From positions 201,742,195 to 201,806,194 of the forward strand of contig CM077664.1 in the NCBI GenBank assembly GCA_039707655.1: a DNA stretch of 64,000 nucleotides, in the 5' to 3' direction. The position numbers and the translations under genes are program-made. Under the pieces are notes generated by a model. The model made no database searches. It saw only the letters and a program-made list of their open reading frames with translations, and was not told where the DNA came from. Positions 43,095 through 55,616 of the stretch are shown here, in pieces. The stretch's first letter is position 1; every line of letters begins with the position of its first letter. The DNA is from Elymus sibiricus. Taxonomy: Eukaryota > Streptophyta > Magnoliopsida > Poales > Poaceae.

Positions 43095-46000
43095 TAGGAA
43101 AAGAAAAGAAAAAAAGTTATGTTTTCTAAAACCTTACGAAAAGAAAAGAGTTAATTGCATTAAACTATCACATTTGAGATAGGGTATATCACAAAACCAT
43201 CACTTTCACCAAATGACACACATGACCACCAGGCTAGCGAATATCAAATACGCACTTAAACACGGATTAGCTCGCTATAACAGCAAAACTGTCGGTGGGA
43301 CCCACTTGCCTGACTGACATGGCGGTCGTTAACGGCTCACTGGAGACATATGTTAGAACGTTTGCTTTGCTCAATCATGCATGTATCCTCTCAACCCTTC
43401 ACTCTTTCCTCTCCCACTCTCCTGTGCTCGACTCACATGGCGACAACGATGACCGGGTTGCCGTGGTGGATCATGACGAGCCCGCTTTACCAAGTCCTCC
43501 GCCAACAACGACCGGAACATGGTCTCTCTCCGAACCGGGTACGCATCTCTTCTCTCACCCTCAATAGTGGCCAAATTGGGGGCTAGGGTTTATCCTAGTG
43601 TCCGAATTTTGGCTAGGGTTTGAGCTAGTGGCCGAATTGTGGATTAGGGTTTTAGGCATGTTGTTTGAATTTTTGTCCAGTTTCAAAATGTAGGCCAGAT
43701 GATGAGATTTTGGGCATTTATATATCCAGTCTGATGAAAGAAGCCCATCGATACTAAGATGTGCCGAAGATATCTGAATTTGACGTTGTTGTTGTTTAAA
43801 GAGGGTTACAGTTGTTCTGGTTGTTTGTATTATATGAAAGAGGAATATCAAGGATTAACATGTTTAGCTATTGTGCACAATAATAGGAATGTTGAAGAAA
43901 TGTTACGACAATATGATCCATCTAAGCTATTTTATTTGACTGCTCTGAAGGGAAAGAGGGGCCAATCACTAGTTGCTTCCCCATTGAAAGGGGGCCAAGC
44001 ACTAGTTACGAAATGATGATTTGTGCATAACTATTCAAATTACTAATGATCTAAATTCTAAGAACTTGGCCTCCTTGAAAAAGGCCAAGAAAACTTGCAA
44101 AGAGTTAACCAATGACAAAAGCAAGCTCGAAGAGTGTAATGCTTCTCTCTCTAAGGATTTTGACCTTCTCACCGCCGAGACTCCACATCGTCGATGCATC
44201 ATATGGAACGTTGCTCCACCGCTGGAACCATCCACTGGTCCCTCAAGCCAATGCACACCTCCAAGAATGACGCCCCCACGGGAGGAACGACACCTGAGTG
44301 CCGCCATCATCTGATCGACTGATCAAGGGTTTCCCCCGGAGGTAGCGAAAGGAGGCGGGAACTTCACCTCGATGATGCCTCCAAGAAGGAAACCGCCAAG
44401 GGTGTCACCATCACCGGCTCCGGCCACCGGCCAAAGACAAGGTTTTCACCCGGATCTTGTCCCGCGAGCTTCCATCCGACATCATGTGTGTCATCCGAGT
44501 TGTGTGCTAGTAGGAAAAGAAAAGAAAAAAAGTTATGTTTTCTAAAACCTTACGAAAAGAAAAGAGTTAATTGCATTAAACTATCACATTTGAGATAGGG
44601 TATATCACAAAACCATCACTTTCACCAAATGACACACATGACCACCAGGCTAGCGAATATCAAATACGCACTTAAACACGGATTAGCTCGCTATAACAGC
44701 AAAACTGTCGGTGGGACCCACTTGCCTGACTGACATGGCGGTCGTTAACGGCTCACTGGAGACATATGTTAGAACGTTTGCTTTGCTCAATCATGCATGT
44801 ATCCTCTCAACCCTTCACTCTTTCCTCTCCCACTCTCCTGTGCTCGACTCACATGGCGACAACGATGACCGGGTTGCCGTGGTGGATCATGACGAGCCCG
44901 CTTTACCAAGTCCTCCGCCAACAACGACCGGAACATGGTCTCTCTCCGAACCGGGTACGCATCTCTTCTCTCACCCTCAATAGTGGCCAAATTGGGGGCT
45001 AGGGTTTATCCTAGTGTCCGAATTTTGGCTAGGGTTTGAGCTAGTGGCCAAATTGTGGATTAGGGTTTTAGGCATGTTGTTTGAATTTTTGTCCAGTTTC
45101 AAAATGTAGGCCAGATGATGAGATTTTGGGCATTTATATATCCAGTCTGATGAAAGAAGCCCATCGATACTAAGATGTGCCGAAGATATCTGAATTTGAC
45201 GTTGTTGTTGTTTAAAGAGGGTTACAGTTGTTCTGGTTGTTTGTATTATATGAAAGAGGAATATCAAGGATTAACATGTTTAGCTATTGTGCACAATAAT
45301 AGGAATGTTGAAGAAATGTTACGACAATATGATCCATCTAAGCTATTTTATTTGACTGCTCTGAAGGGAAAGAGGGGCCAATCACTAGTTGCTTCCCCAT
45401 TGAAAGGGGGCCAAGCACTAGTTACGAAATGATGATTTGTGCATAACTATTCAAATTACTAATGATCTAAATTCTAAGAACTTGGCCTCCTTGAAAAAGG
45501 CCAAGAAAACTTGCAAAGAGTTAACCAATGACAAAAGCAAGCTCGAAGAGTGTAATGCTTCTCTCTCTAAGGATTTTGACCTTCTCACCGCCGAGACTCC
45601 ACATCGTCGATGCATCATATGGAACGTTGCTCCACCGCTGGAACCATCCACTGGTCCCTCAAGCCAATGCACACCTCCAAGAATGACGCCCCCACGGGAG
45701 GAACGACACCTGAGTGCCGCCATCATCTGATCGACTGATCAAGGGTTTCCCCCGGAGGTAGCGAAAGGAGGCGGGAACTTCACCTCGATGATGCCTCCAA
45801 GAAGGAAACCGCCAAGGGTGTCACCATCACCGGCTCCGGCCACCGGCCAAAGACAAGGTTTTCACCCGGATCTTGTCCCGCGAGCTTCCATCCGACATCA
45901 TGTGTGTCATCCGAGTTGTGTGCTAGTAGGAAAAGAAAAGAAAAAAAGTTATGTTTTCTAAAACCTTACGAAAAGAAAAGAGTTAATTGCATTAAACTAT

Positions 46001-48421
46001 CACATTTGAGATAGGGTATATCACAAAACCATCACTTTCACCAAATGACACACATGACCACCAGGCTAGCGAATATCAAATACGCACTTAAACACGGATT
46101 AGCTCGCTATAACAGCAAAACTGTCGGTGGGACCCACTTGCCTGACTGACATGGCGGTCGTTAACGGCTCACTGGAGACATATGTTAGAACGTTTGCTTT
46201 GCTCAATCATGCATGTATCCTCTCAACCCTTCACTCTTTCCTCTCCCACTCTCCTGTGCTCGACTCACATGGCGACAACGATGACCGGGTTGCCGTGGTG
46301 GATCATGACGAGCCCGCTTTACCAAGTCCTCCGCCAACAACGACCGGAACATGGTCTCTCTCCGAACCGGGTACGCATCTCTTCTCTCACCCTCAATAGT
46401 GGCCAAATTGGGGGCTAGGGTTTATCCTAGTGTCCGAATTTTGGCTAGGGTTTGAGCTAGTGGCCGAATTGTGGATTAGGGTTTTAGGCATGTTGTTTGA
46501 ATTTTTGTCCAGTTTCAAAATGTAGGCCAGATGATGAGATTTTGGGCATTTATATATCCAGTCTGATGAAAGAAGCCCATCGATACTAAGATGTGCCGAA
46601 GATATCTGAATTTGACGTTGTTGTTGTTTAAAGAGGGTTACAGTTGTTCTGGTTGTTTGTATTATATGAAAGAGGAATATCAAGGATTAACATGTTTAGC
46701 TATTGTGCACAATAATAGGAATGTTGAAGAAATGTTACGACAATATGATCCATCTAAGCTATTTTATTTGACTGCTCTGAAGGGAAAGAGGGGCCAATCA
46801 CTAGTTGCTTCCCCATTGAAAGGGGGCCAAGCACTAGTTACGAAATGATGATTTGTGCATAACTATTCAAATTACTAATGATCTAAATTCTAAGAACTTG
46901 GCCTCCTTGAAAAAGGCCAAGAAAACTTGCAAAGAGTTAACCAATGACAAAAGCAAGCTCGAAGAGTGTAATGCTTCTCTCTCTAAGGATTTTGACCTTC
47001 TCACCGCCGAGACTCCACATCGTCGATGCATCATATGGAACGCTGCTCCACCGCTGGAACCATCCACTGGTCCCTCAAGCCAATGCACACCTCCAAGAAT
47101 GATGCCCCCACGGGAGGAACGACACCTGAGTGCCGCCATCATCTGATCGACTGATCAAGGGTTTCCCCCGGAGGTAGCGAAAGGAGGCGGGAACTTCACC
47201 TCGATGATGCCTCCAAGAAGGAAACCGCCAAGGGTGTCACCATCACCGGCTCCGGCCACCGGCCAAAGACAAGGTTTTCACCCGGATCTTGTCCCGCGAG
47301 CTTCCATCCGACATCATGTGTGTCATCCGAGTTGTGTGCTAGTAGGAAAAGAAAAGAAAAAAAGTTATGTTTTCTAAAACCTTACGAAAAGAAAAGAGTT
47401 AATTGCATTAAACTATCACATTTGAGATAGGGTATATCACAAAACCATCACTTTCACCAAATGACACACATGACCACCAGGCTAGCGAATATCAAATACG
47501 CACTTAAACACGGATTAGCTCGCTATAACAGCAAAACTGTCGGTGGGACCCACTTGCCTGACTGACATGGCAGTCGTTAACGGCTCACTGGAGACATATG
47601 TTAGAACGTTTGCTTTGCTCAATCATGCATGTATCCTCTCAACCCTTCACTCTTTCCTCTCCCACTCTCCTGTGCTCGACTCACATGGCGACAACGATGA
47701 CCGGGTTGCCGTGGCGGATCATGACGAGCCCGCTTTACCAAGTCCTCCGCCAACAACGACCGGAACATGGTCTCTCTCCGAACCGGGTACGCATCTCTTC
47801 TCTCACCCTCAACAGTGGCCAAATTGGGGGCTAGGGTTTATCCTAGTGTCCGAATTTTGGCTAGGGTTTGAGCTAGTGGCCGAATTGTGGATTAGAGTTT
47901 TAGGCATGTTGTTTGAATTTTTGTCCAGTTTCAAAATGTAGGCCAGATGATGAGATTTTGGGCATTTATATATCCAGTCTGATGAAAGAAGCCCATCGAT
48001 ACTAAGATGCGCCGAAGATATCTGAATTTGACGTTGTTGTTATTTAAAGAGGGTTACAGTTGTTCTGGTTGTTTGTATTATATGAAAGAGGAATATCAAG
48101 GATTAACATGTTTAGCTATTGTGCACAATAATAGGAATGTTGAAGAAATGTTACGACAATATGATCCATCTAAGCTATTTTATTTGACTGCTCTGAAGGG
48201 AAAGGGGGGCCAATCACTAGTTGCTTCCCCATTGAAAGGGGGCCAAGCACTAGTTATGAAATGATGATTTGTGCATAACTATTCAAATTACTAATGATCT
48301 AAATTCTAAGAACTTGGCCTCCTTGAAAAAGGCCAAGAAAACTTGCAAAGAGTTAACCAATGACAAAAGCAAGCTCGAAGAGTGTAATGCTTCTCTCTCT
48401 AAGGATTTTGACCTTCTCACC
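42757..48421. repeat. tandem array: four copies of a 1416-bp unit
   Basis: Copies run 42757-44172, 44173-45588, 45589-47004 and 47005-48420 approximately; every landmark recurs at exactly 1416 bp (for example the motif at 43295, 44711, 46127, 47543). Copies 1-3 differ by only a few bases; copy 4 holds about ten private changes. The unit is a chimera: it begins inside the retro-insertion above, contains unassigned sequence with GGCTAGGGTTT motifs, and ends inside a Copia gag fragment. Junctions share only the short homology CACC, seen also at both outer borders. Confidence 0.95.
43759..44016 (+). other. 85-residue open frame repeated in every unit, unknown
   Basis: The frame MCRRYLNLTLLLFKEGYSCS followed by CLAIVHNNRNVEEMLRQYD recurs at 45175, 46591 and 48007. 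It resembles a real protein fragment more than random sequence, but I do not recognise the family. It is probably debris of a transposon or gene trapped in the unit. Confidence 0.3.
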
Positions 48422-48890
48422 TTGTCTCTCAGGACTAAGGAGGATGAGCTCACCAAACTTAAAAAGAGTCATGAGAGTCTTCGTCTCACTCACCTAGATA
48501 CTCTTGGCAAGGCTCACCTTCCCACATTTATAAATGTTGATGCTTGTATTACTAGCTCTACTTGTGATCAAGCATCTCTTATTGAGGAGAACTGTGCTCA
48601 AAGAGCCCAACTTGAGAAATGGCTCATGTCGTGTGTTCAAGGAGAGAAAAAACTCAATGATGTGCTGGGTCAACGCAAGGAGGTGTTTGCCAAAGAATGC
48701 CTTGGGTTTTGATCCAAGTTCTAGCAAGAAGAAGAATAACACTCGTCAAAAGAGCTCAACCCCTCAAAAGGTTGTATTTGTGCGTAAAGGGCGCGAGGAT
48801 AAAGGAAAAGACAAAGTTGATGGTGTGGTTGTGAGTGGGAATGCCAGTAGGGGCAAGTCCACTCCTAACAAGGCAAAAGAAAGTGACCCT
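48269..48890 (+). pseudogene. Copia-type gag fragment
   Basis: The frame contains a coiled-coil segment (KKAKKTCKELTNDKSKLEE), then DACITSSTCDQASLIEENCA, a frameshift near 48680, and a basic part in the next frame (KKKNNTRQKSSTPQKVVFV, VVVSGNASRGKSTPNKA). This pattern is typical of the long gag region of plant Ty1/Copia elements. It ends abruptly near 48880, shortly before the F-box gene fragment. The first third of it is repeated in the tandem array; only this last copy continues past 48421. Confidence 0.65.
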
Positions 48891-48907
48891 ACATCCCACC
48901 AACCAGG

Positions 48908-51424
48908 TCACCATGCTGCTCCGCGCCGCCGGGAGGCTCTCGCCGGCGGCGTTCCGCTTCAGCCACCTGCACGAACTAGAGAACCCGTACGTCGACGTGG
49001 ACCTGTCTAGCTGCTTCCGCCGCGCCACCTCCATCGAGCTGGACGCGCAGTTCATCTGTTTCCCCGAACCGCGGTCTGAGTTCCCCGCGCTCGAGTCTTT
49101 CGCTGTCGGGTTGCCTTGTCCGTCTCGCCGTCGTGGTCCCCCTCTGCCCGGGCTTGCGCGTGCTCAGGGTGCCTCGCGCTTTCTACCAAGGCGACGTCAA
49201 TACGTCATCACCGTCCGCTCGGCGTCGCTGCAGGAGCTGGTCGTGGAGAACGAGGTCGCCGGCGCATCAACGAGACGTGTCGACGTCGAGGCCCCCGCGC
49301 TCAAGCAAATGACCGTGTTCTTCCGCAACAGTGGCGACCTCAGCGTCTCTGTCTTGGCACCAGCTGTGGAGAAAGTCTCGTGGTGGTGCATGTATTCCGG
49401 CGTGAGGGTTGGGCTTGGTCTTTGGGGCCTCATGGCAGCAAGATTATTAGTGAGGGAGAAGAGCAATGGAGATCAGGGGGTTCTCGCTCCCGCTCATGTC
49501 ATGTTCCTACACATGGTTGCCATGGTACGTATATATGTGTCTCCTCGATCTCCTACTCAATTTACTTACTGGGTTAATTTGATTATAGCATTACACTTAT
49601 GATCATAAATCATAATGTCGTTTCAAAAATTGCTTTAGGGCGATCCACGTAGCTTTCCAGATGCGGATCTCCGCTTTACGACGGAGATAGAGAAACATAT
49701 CATTACCCAATTCTCTGGTTTGGAGGTGCATCTCATTTTTATTTTATTTTTGGAAAAGGAGGTTAAGACCCCCGGCCTCTGCATCAATCGATGCATACGG
49801 CCATCTTTATTTATTATTCAACAAAGGTCTAGCAAGAACATACATCAAGCCATCCGAAGCCACCACTCACACCTACAAAATTCGATAATGTGGAGTGCTC
49901 TCACTACCCATATCCCGGTGTCATCGCCGATCCATCCACATAACGTATCGGAACGAACAGCCGGTGCAGCAGACCTAAAGCGTACACCACATGCACACGT
50001 TTTAGACGCCGCCATTTTCATCGGACCGCTGACCCATCTTCAAGAGAGAGATCCGCATCATCCTTGCCAGTCCGTCCATCCGTCGACGCCACCACGGCGC
50101 CCAACGGCGCCACCGCCCCGCGCTCGTTCGTCCAGACGCGAAGATTCTGAAAGATCTGTCGTGCGTAGCACCTGCCGACCAGGCATGACACAGCGTACCA
50201 CCTGTCGGCCAGACATGACTTGACATCTCCACTGAAAGCTCCGTGCAAGACGAAGCCGCTCCACCTCCTGCCTCTGTCTTCCAGCGCTGCTCCACGAACG
50301 ATGCTCCCAAAAGAGAAAACGACACCGCAGTACCGCCATCGTCCGATCTGGAAGATCAGATCCTAGGGTTTCCCCCGGAGCACCATGAGTGGGTCGACAG
50401 TAGTTACACGACGATGCCTTCATCAAGGTAACGACGCAGAACGCCGCCATCGCCTGCCATCGGCTCGGTTTTCACCGGCAAATATGTCTTCCCGACTCGC
50501 AGCCGGAGCTAGATGACGGATCTCGAGATCTGACCATCTAGCGTCAGGCCGACCACCTCCGACGGAGGAGATGGCAACCACCGCCGGCTGCACCGGCCAG
50601 ATCAGATCTGACCGGAGGTGCCGCCGACCAGTCCACCATGGCCTCCACGCCGTCGTCGCCGATCTGACGCCCGATGGCGCGCCGCACGCAGCCGCCGCCC
50701 TTCCGCCAGCAGCTGTCGCCGCCCGAGACAGGGCCGGCCACCACGCCGCCGCAGCCATCGCCGCCGCGCCGCATATATTGGATCGGCCGCCGAGCTCGCA
50801 TCGAATCCGCCGCCGCCGCGCCGCGCACGACGCCGCCAAGAGTTGCCGCCCGCCGCGCCGCCGGACCCCGTGTTAGCCCGGCGCCTCCTCGCGACACCAG
50901 GACATGTGTTTGGAGCATTTCTGCTGTGACTCCTTGGGATGCATCCATTTCATACTGCTGCACGAAGTCTTAAGGTCGTCCTACAGAGGTTTGAGGTAAT
51001 TTATCGATGTTCTCATAGTTGGAAAAAAATGTGTAGATCAATTTATTTTTTATTTTTTGCAATCTATCTAGGCACATTCTTTAGCTACGATATAAAATGT
51101 ATAACACATTGGTGTATGTCACATTTGTTTCAAAGGAAAGATGGATGTCCACCCCATTGTCCTTGTGATGAGCCTAAGAACTGGAGAACACAGACTATCT
51201 CCTTGAGCAATCTTGAAAAATTGGATATCATACAATTCGAAGGGGTGAATCATGAGTTTGATTTCTTGAAAGTGATATTTAGATGCGCACCAATGCTTAA
51301 CAGAGTGACCGTGGAGCTGTCAAAAGGGTTCACACCAAATGATGATTGGTGGACAAAAATACACAACATCTTCATGGCATATCCTTCAGTGGAATGCAAC
51401 GTTGATTGTACTTCTGGTAATTAA
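48908..51424 (+). pseudogene. C-terminal LRR/FBD part of an F-box gene, interrupted by a retro-insertion
   Basis: Family-like sequence starts at MLLRAAGRLSPAAFRF, lacking any F-box, and continues with DVDLSSCFRRATSIELDAQF, TVRSASLQELVVENEV and SVSVLAPAVEKVSW to a donor after 49524. Between about 49100 and 49200 the family reading switches frame twice. A second exon begins at 49639 (PDADLRFTTEIEKHIITQF) and is broken at about 49733 by the 1.1-kb insertion. It resumes at about 50890 with TPGHVFGAF, runs through an in-frame TGA, then LLGMHPFHTAARSLKVVLQ to a donor at 50996. The last exon, 51136-51424, has the FBD part (CPCDEPKNWRTQTISL, EFDFLKVIFRCAPMLNRV). Frameshifts, a stop and the insertion make it a pseudogene. 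Confidence 0.8.
49734..50888 (-). mobile_element. non-LTR-type insertion inside the F-box/FBD gene
   Basis: The left edge is T-rich (TTTTTATTTTATTTTT), followed by GGAGG and CGGCCTCTGCATCAA, as in the insertion at 42298, and both also share GGGTTTCCCCCGGAG. This is the 3' end of a minus-strand polyadenylated element. The right part (50560-50880) is very GC-rich. A convincing target duplication was not found; borders are set by where the host gene's family pattern breaks and resumes. Confidence 0.65.
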
Positions 51425-54180
51425 GATGGTTTCGTGTGTGATTACCATACTTGTAGATGTAACGGTTACTTTTTTCTTTGTACAAAGGTCAAATTCATGC
51501 TTTAGCATTGATTGCGTTATGCCTATATTTTGTTGAAATAATATGTATACCTTTCTCAGCTTAGTGTCTGCCTTATGCCTATATTTTGTTTAAACCTCTA
51601 TACCTTTGTCAACTCAGTGTCATTTTGAATATGTTGTTAACATGTCAATTATTCATTGTATGTAAACTTAATGTAATTATCTTGCTCTTGCCTTCTTTGT
51701 TTGTTTGTATAAATGATCATTGTGATGCTACATATTTTTTCTTTTGTAACTTTCTAGTCTATGCAGGCTTCCTTGCCTTACTTCCCTTTTTTATGCGGTC
51801 ATTCTACTCATTGTAGCCATGCCACTAGTATTTAGTAGCTTATAAAGAAGTTTATAGATTAACCAAAGATAATTATCTCGTTCGATTTTCATGGGCCAAC
51901 AAAGAGAGGAGAAAAATGCAATACCATAGGCATATGAAAAGAATGTCTTAACCTTCATTATTACTTCCTTGGTCTCTGGAAAAGACCTATCAATTTTGTT
52001 CAAACAGTGCACAGTTTGATGACCATGTTTGTAGGAAAACCCATCAACAACTATACTAAATTGATATAATATGAAAATATATTTTATTATGTATCTACCA
52101 ATATTAATTTGGTATCATAGTTCTTGATAGTTTATCTACAAACTTGGCACCGTTTGACTTCAGAACAAAATTTATGTCTTCTTTTCAGAGATCGGAGGGA
52201 GTACATTATATTCAAGAATTCATTTGAAATTTGCGAGTGGTGACAAATAAATATAGTTCTAAACTTCTAGTTACATGTTTTCGAAAGAAGTTATTTTCTT
52301 CTAGTTACATATTGTTGATCGTGATTTGACATTTTTTCTTTATGATATTAGTGTGTATAGTGTTCCACTTGTTGGACGCAAAACAATGACCTCTAATATC
52401 CATGGCAAGATACTAACCAACTAGTTTCACCTCTGAATGCAGAGTCAATGCACAACAGCGAACGTTGTGCCTCAACATGATTCTCGCTCTTACATTTGTG
52501 GATTCATAGTGCTCGTTGAGAAGATCGTCTTCTGCCATGTGTACCAACCAACTCCATTATCTGGTTTTAATAATTTTGCTTGGATGTTTCAGTGGATAAA
52601 CGGAGCCATTGAGGTGTCAGTTTGCTGCTGTAATCAAGCTATATGCTCGGATGGTTGCTATGGCCTATATACCGCACACAATCTTTTTTCTTGAATGACA
52701 ATGAGTATACTAAACCTATGAAGTGGAAGAGTTGTTCTGTTAAGCCCATGGGCCATAGCATACACTAGAAGCTTATGGTGGCGCGCTTCGCTGCGCCAGT
52801 TTCTCGCTGACGTTTCACGCATGATCTCAATCATACAATCTTGGAGAAATTTAGAACGGCCAAGATGTATATTACAATCGAACTTTCAGTGATCCTGACA
52901 AGCATAGGTTGCTGATACTTGGAACATCTTTGCAACTTTCTAGCAGCAAACGATCCATACATCGTTTTTCTGTATCCTTATTATATGTTTCACTAACCCC
53001 AGTAAAATAAATCATATGAAATGAATAGACTAACTTGCAGTTTTTGCAGCAATGATGGCCCTCCAATTGTAACAGATAGAAAAGAACTTGAGTAGAACTT
53101 AATACTATTCAGAGTATTATTTAAAAAAATCACTGTACATAAGGTAGATCAACAATCAATAGGCATATACAAATTCAGCTGATTAATACGAAACAATTTG
53201 AAACAGAGAACTATTTAATTAACTTTGAAACAGAGAACGGTTCAATTAACTTTGGATGGTTGTAGTATTTCTTACACAACACTCGTGGCACTTCAGCCGA
53301 ACCCATGCTACAGGATTACACAATATACACTTTTAGCTTGAACCGAAGGAGCATGCTATTTGTAAATTTAAGCACTGCAATGAAGTTTTATTTTTTATTG
53401 AAACTAGCAATGTATGTAGGTTTTTATACGTGAACTAAAAAGCTAGAGAAGGCATACTTAATTATGGCTTTGGTCTAGCTATGCAAGTAAGTTTATAGCA
53501 CGTGAAACTGCACCAGATAATCCTGCAAGACAAACAACATAGCTAACCAGCCTAAGCAATTCAACAAAAAACAATTCTCTTTTGTTATACATCGACACTT
53601 CTCCGAAGAAGCGATACTTCCTCATACATCTAGATCAGATGTGTTTGTCGAAATATTCTGTACTAAATGGACAAATAGATAGAAAATTTAAAAGGGACAT
53701 AATGATGAAAGCACGTTAAATCCTTTTGACAAAATGCCCTTCTTTGAGTTCTTTTTTGCGGGGTACATGTATGAAAATGAAGCTACCATCAAAACGGAAA
53801 GGATAAGAGCCGAGCTCTTCTTTTGAAACCCCATTGGAGAATTATTATGTTTCCGAGTGAACTTTTCACATGTATGTAATCGGGCAACTAATAAAAGCTT
53901 CTGGTTGATCTTAGGTGGCAATCGTGTGGTCAACCTTCCTAGCAGTTTAGTTTTCGTTTATTACATACATACTTGAAGTCTTGAACAAGACTCCTTTTTA
54001 GAAAGAAAAAAAAAAGACAAAGTAGTGCACCAATTCAAGTATATATGTTCCATCTGTTCATTGCGACGAAAACACGATCGAAAGGTTCAGGTTGTTTTAT
54101 TTAAGTTTGTCGTAGATGGTCATATAACAGTTTGAAATACACGGTGAATTTGTTTGTGTTGTACTTTAACCTCGTTTGAT
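51425..54180. other. intergenic, AT-rich, no gene recognised
   Basis: No frame matches a family. A TTTTTTGCGGGGTACATG at about 53753 resembles a fragment of a non-LTR 3' end on the minus strand. The MITE half at 52060-52202 is listed separately. Confidence 0.4.
52060..52202. mobile_element. right half of a Stowaway-type MITE
   Basis: The stretch reads through TAATTTGGTATCATAG and AACTTGGCACCGTTTGACTT to CGGAGGGAGTA, the layout of a common Triticeae miniature element whose terminus is also seen at positions 1-28. The left half is not visible. Confidence 0.5.
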
Positions 54181-54482
54181 GCAATGACCTCACCTAGAGG
54201 CGCTGATGTTTACTTCTAATGTCATCAAAAATTTCAGTACTAGCTGATGCGATATATGCCGCCCAGATAGCTAAAGGGGGGCAGCGTCGATGTCGGTAAC
54301 TTTGCGGGTGTGGACCTTTCAGACGACGAGGTAGCTTTTGTTTCATGTTATACTTGCTTATGGATGAATCTTTTGAGCTCTTTGTTGTGTTATGCCAAAC
54401 ATATCCATGTGAATCATTTTTCTGCATGCCACTCTTGCCATCACTAGTGTTTCCCTCTGAAGTTCCACTTATTCCTTTTCAG

Positions 54483-55016
54483 AATTTGTCTCAACGCAGG
54501 GGCTTTGGAACTTTCAGAGGTGTCAAAAGGAAGAACGTTGCTGATCCTTTAGGCAATAAAAGACGACACTGTAACAAGCAGTTCGAACAGGTTGAGAGGG
54601 CCTTTGGTAGTGGACCAATGGTGGGTTTTAGCCTTCCAAATGGAAGCACGATCATATTCAACAAAAAACTGTCTGGCATAGCTGAAGGCGCGCCGTACTT
54701 CCACTTCGAGAACGTGGCAGGAGCCCCAAATGGAGTTTGGGATGACTTTTCTCGGTTTCTCTACAACATAGAGCCTGAATTCGTAGACTCGAAATACTTC
54801 GGTGCGGCGACAAGAAAGAGAGGCTACATCCACAAACTTCCTCTGGTTGGAAGATTTCCTATCCTACCAATGCAACCAAGAACAATTCATGAGGCCTTCC
54901 CTAGGACAAGAAAGTGGTGGCCACAGTATGACACAAGGACACATCTAAACTGCCAAAACGTCTCATATTTAGTAATAGAGGATGTAGATTGGTGCAACTG
55001 CGGAGTAGAAGGGTGA
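54483..55016 (+). pseudogene. fragment of a DRM-type (domains rearranged) DNA methyltransferase
   Basis: After an acceptor (CCTTTTCAG) the frame gives QRRGFGTFRGVKRKN, then PYFHFENVAGAPNGVWDDFS, RFLYNIEPEFVDSKYFGAA, RKRGYIHKLP and EAFPRTRKWWPQYDTRTHLN. In DRM enzymes of plants (RNA-directed de novo cytosine methylation) this block opens the rearranged methyltransferase domain. The pattern is lost after LNC and the frame stops at 55016; catalytic motifs and the upstream UBA domains were not found within the window (a weak exon-like piece precedes at about 54240-54330). I infer a truncated gene; a DRM3-like divergent relative is less likely. Confidence 0.75.
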
Positions 55017-55575
55017 CATTTTTGCTGTCCTAAGGAAATCCTTTGAAGTATTTTATGGTAGTTATTAAGGGGTTGCATTTTCTTGATGCATAACATGACC
55101 ATATTCTCTAACCAAGGTGTTGCGGTTTGCAGGTGTCATATATTGAGACTCGAGAGGAAGGGCCAAGGACCAAGGTCATATGCTGCCTTTGATCTTTGCT
55201 AGAAGAATTGTGCTATTTTTTGGCCAAGGAAAGCTCAAGAAAAAGAATCAGTGTTAAACTTGTTTGAACATTAGTTAACCTACTGGGTTCTTTTGTTTTT
55301 TCACCGTTTTTTTTTATCTTTTCGAATTTCACATGTGCGATTATGTAGTCTTAGGCAGCCTTATGACTGTCTACCTTCAGATTCGTTTTGCAAAATGAGC
55401 GGGAGAAAGGGTTCATGATGGTTTGATCTGTCAAATTTAAATGTATATTTTGAAACTAATAAAATTAAAATGTTTTATGTTCGCCCTGGAAAACCAGTTA
55501 TGGACTGATTTGGTGGTGATCTGTTCATCCCCACAAAAGCAAACGGGAAATTACACTAATTGCCATCCATTATGT

Positions 55576-55616
<41 letters not shown>

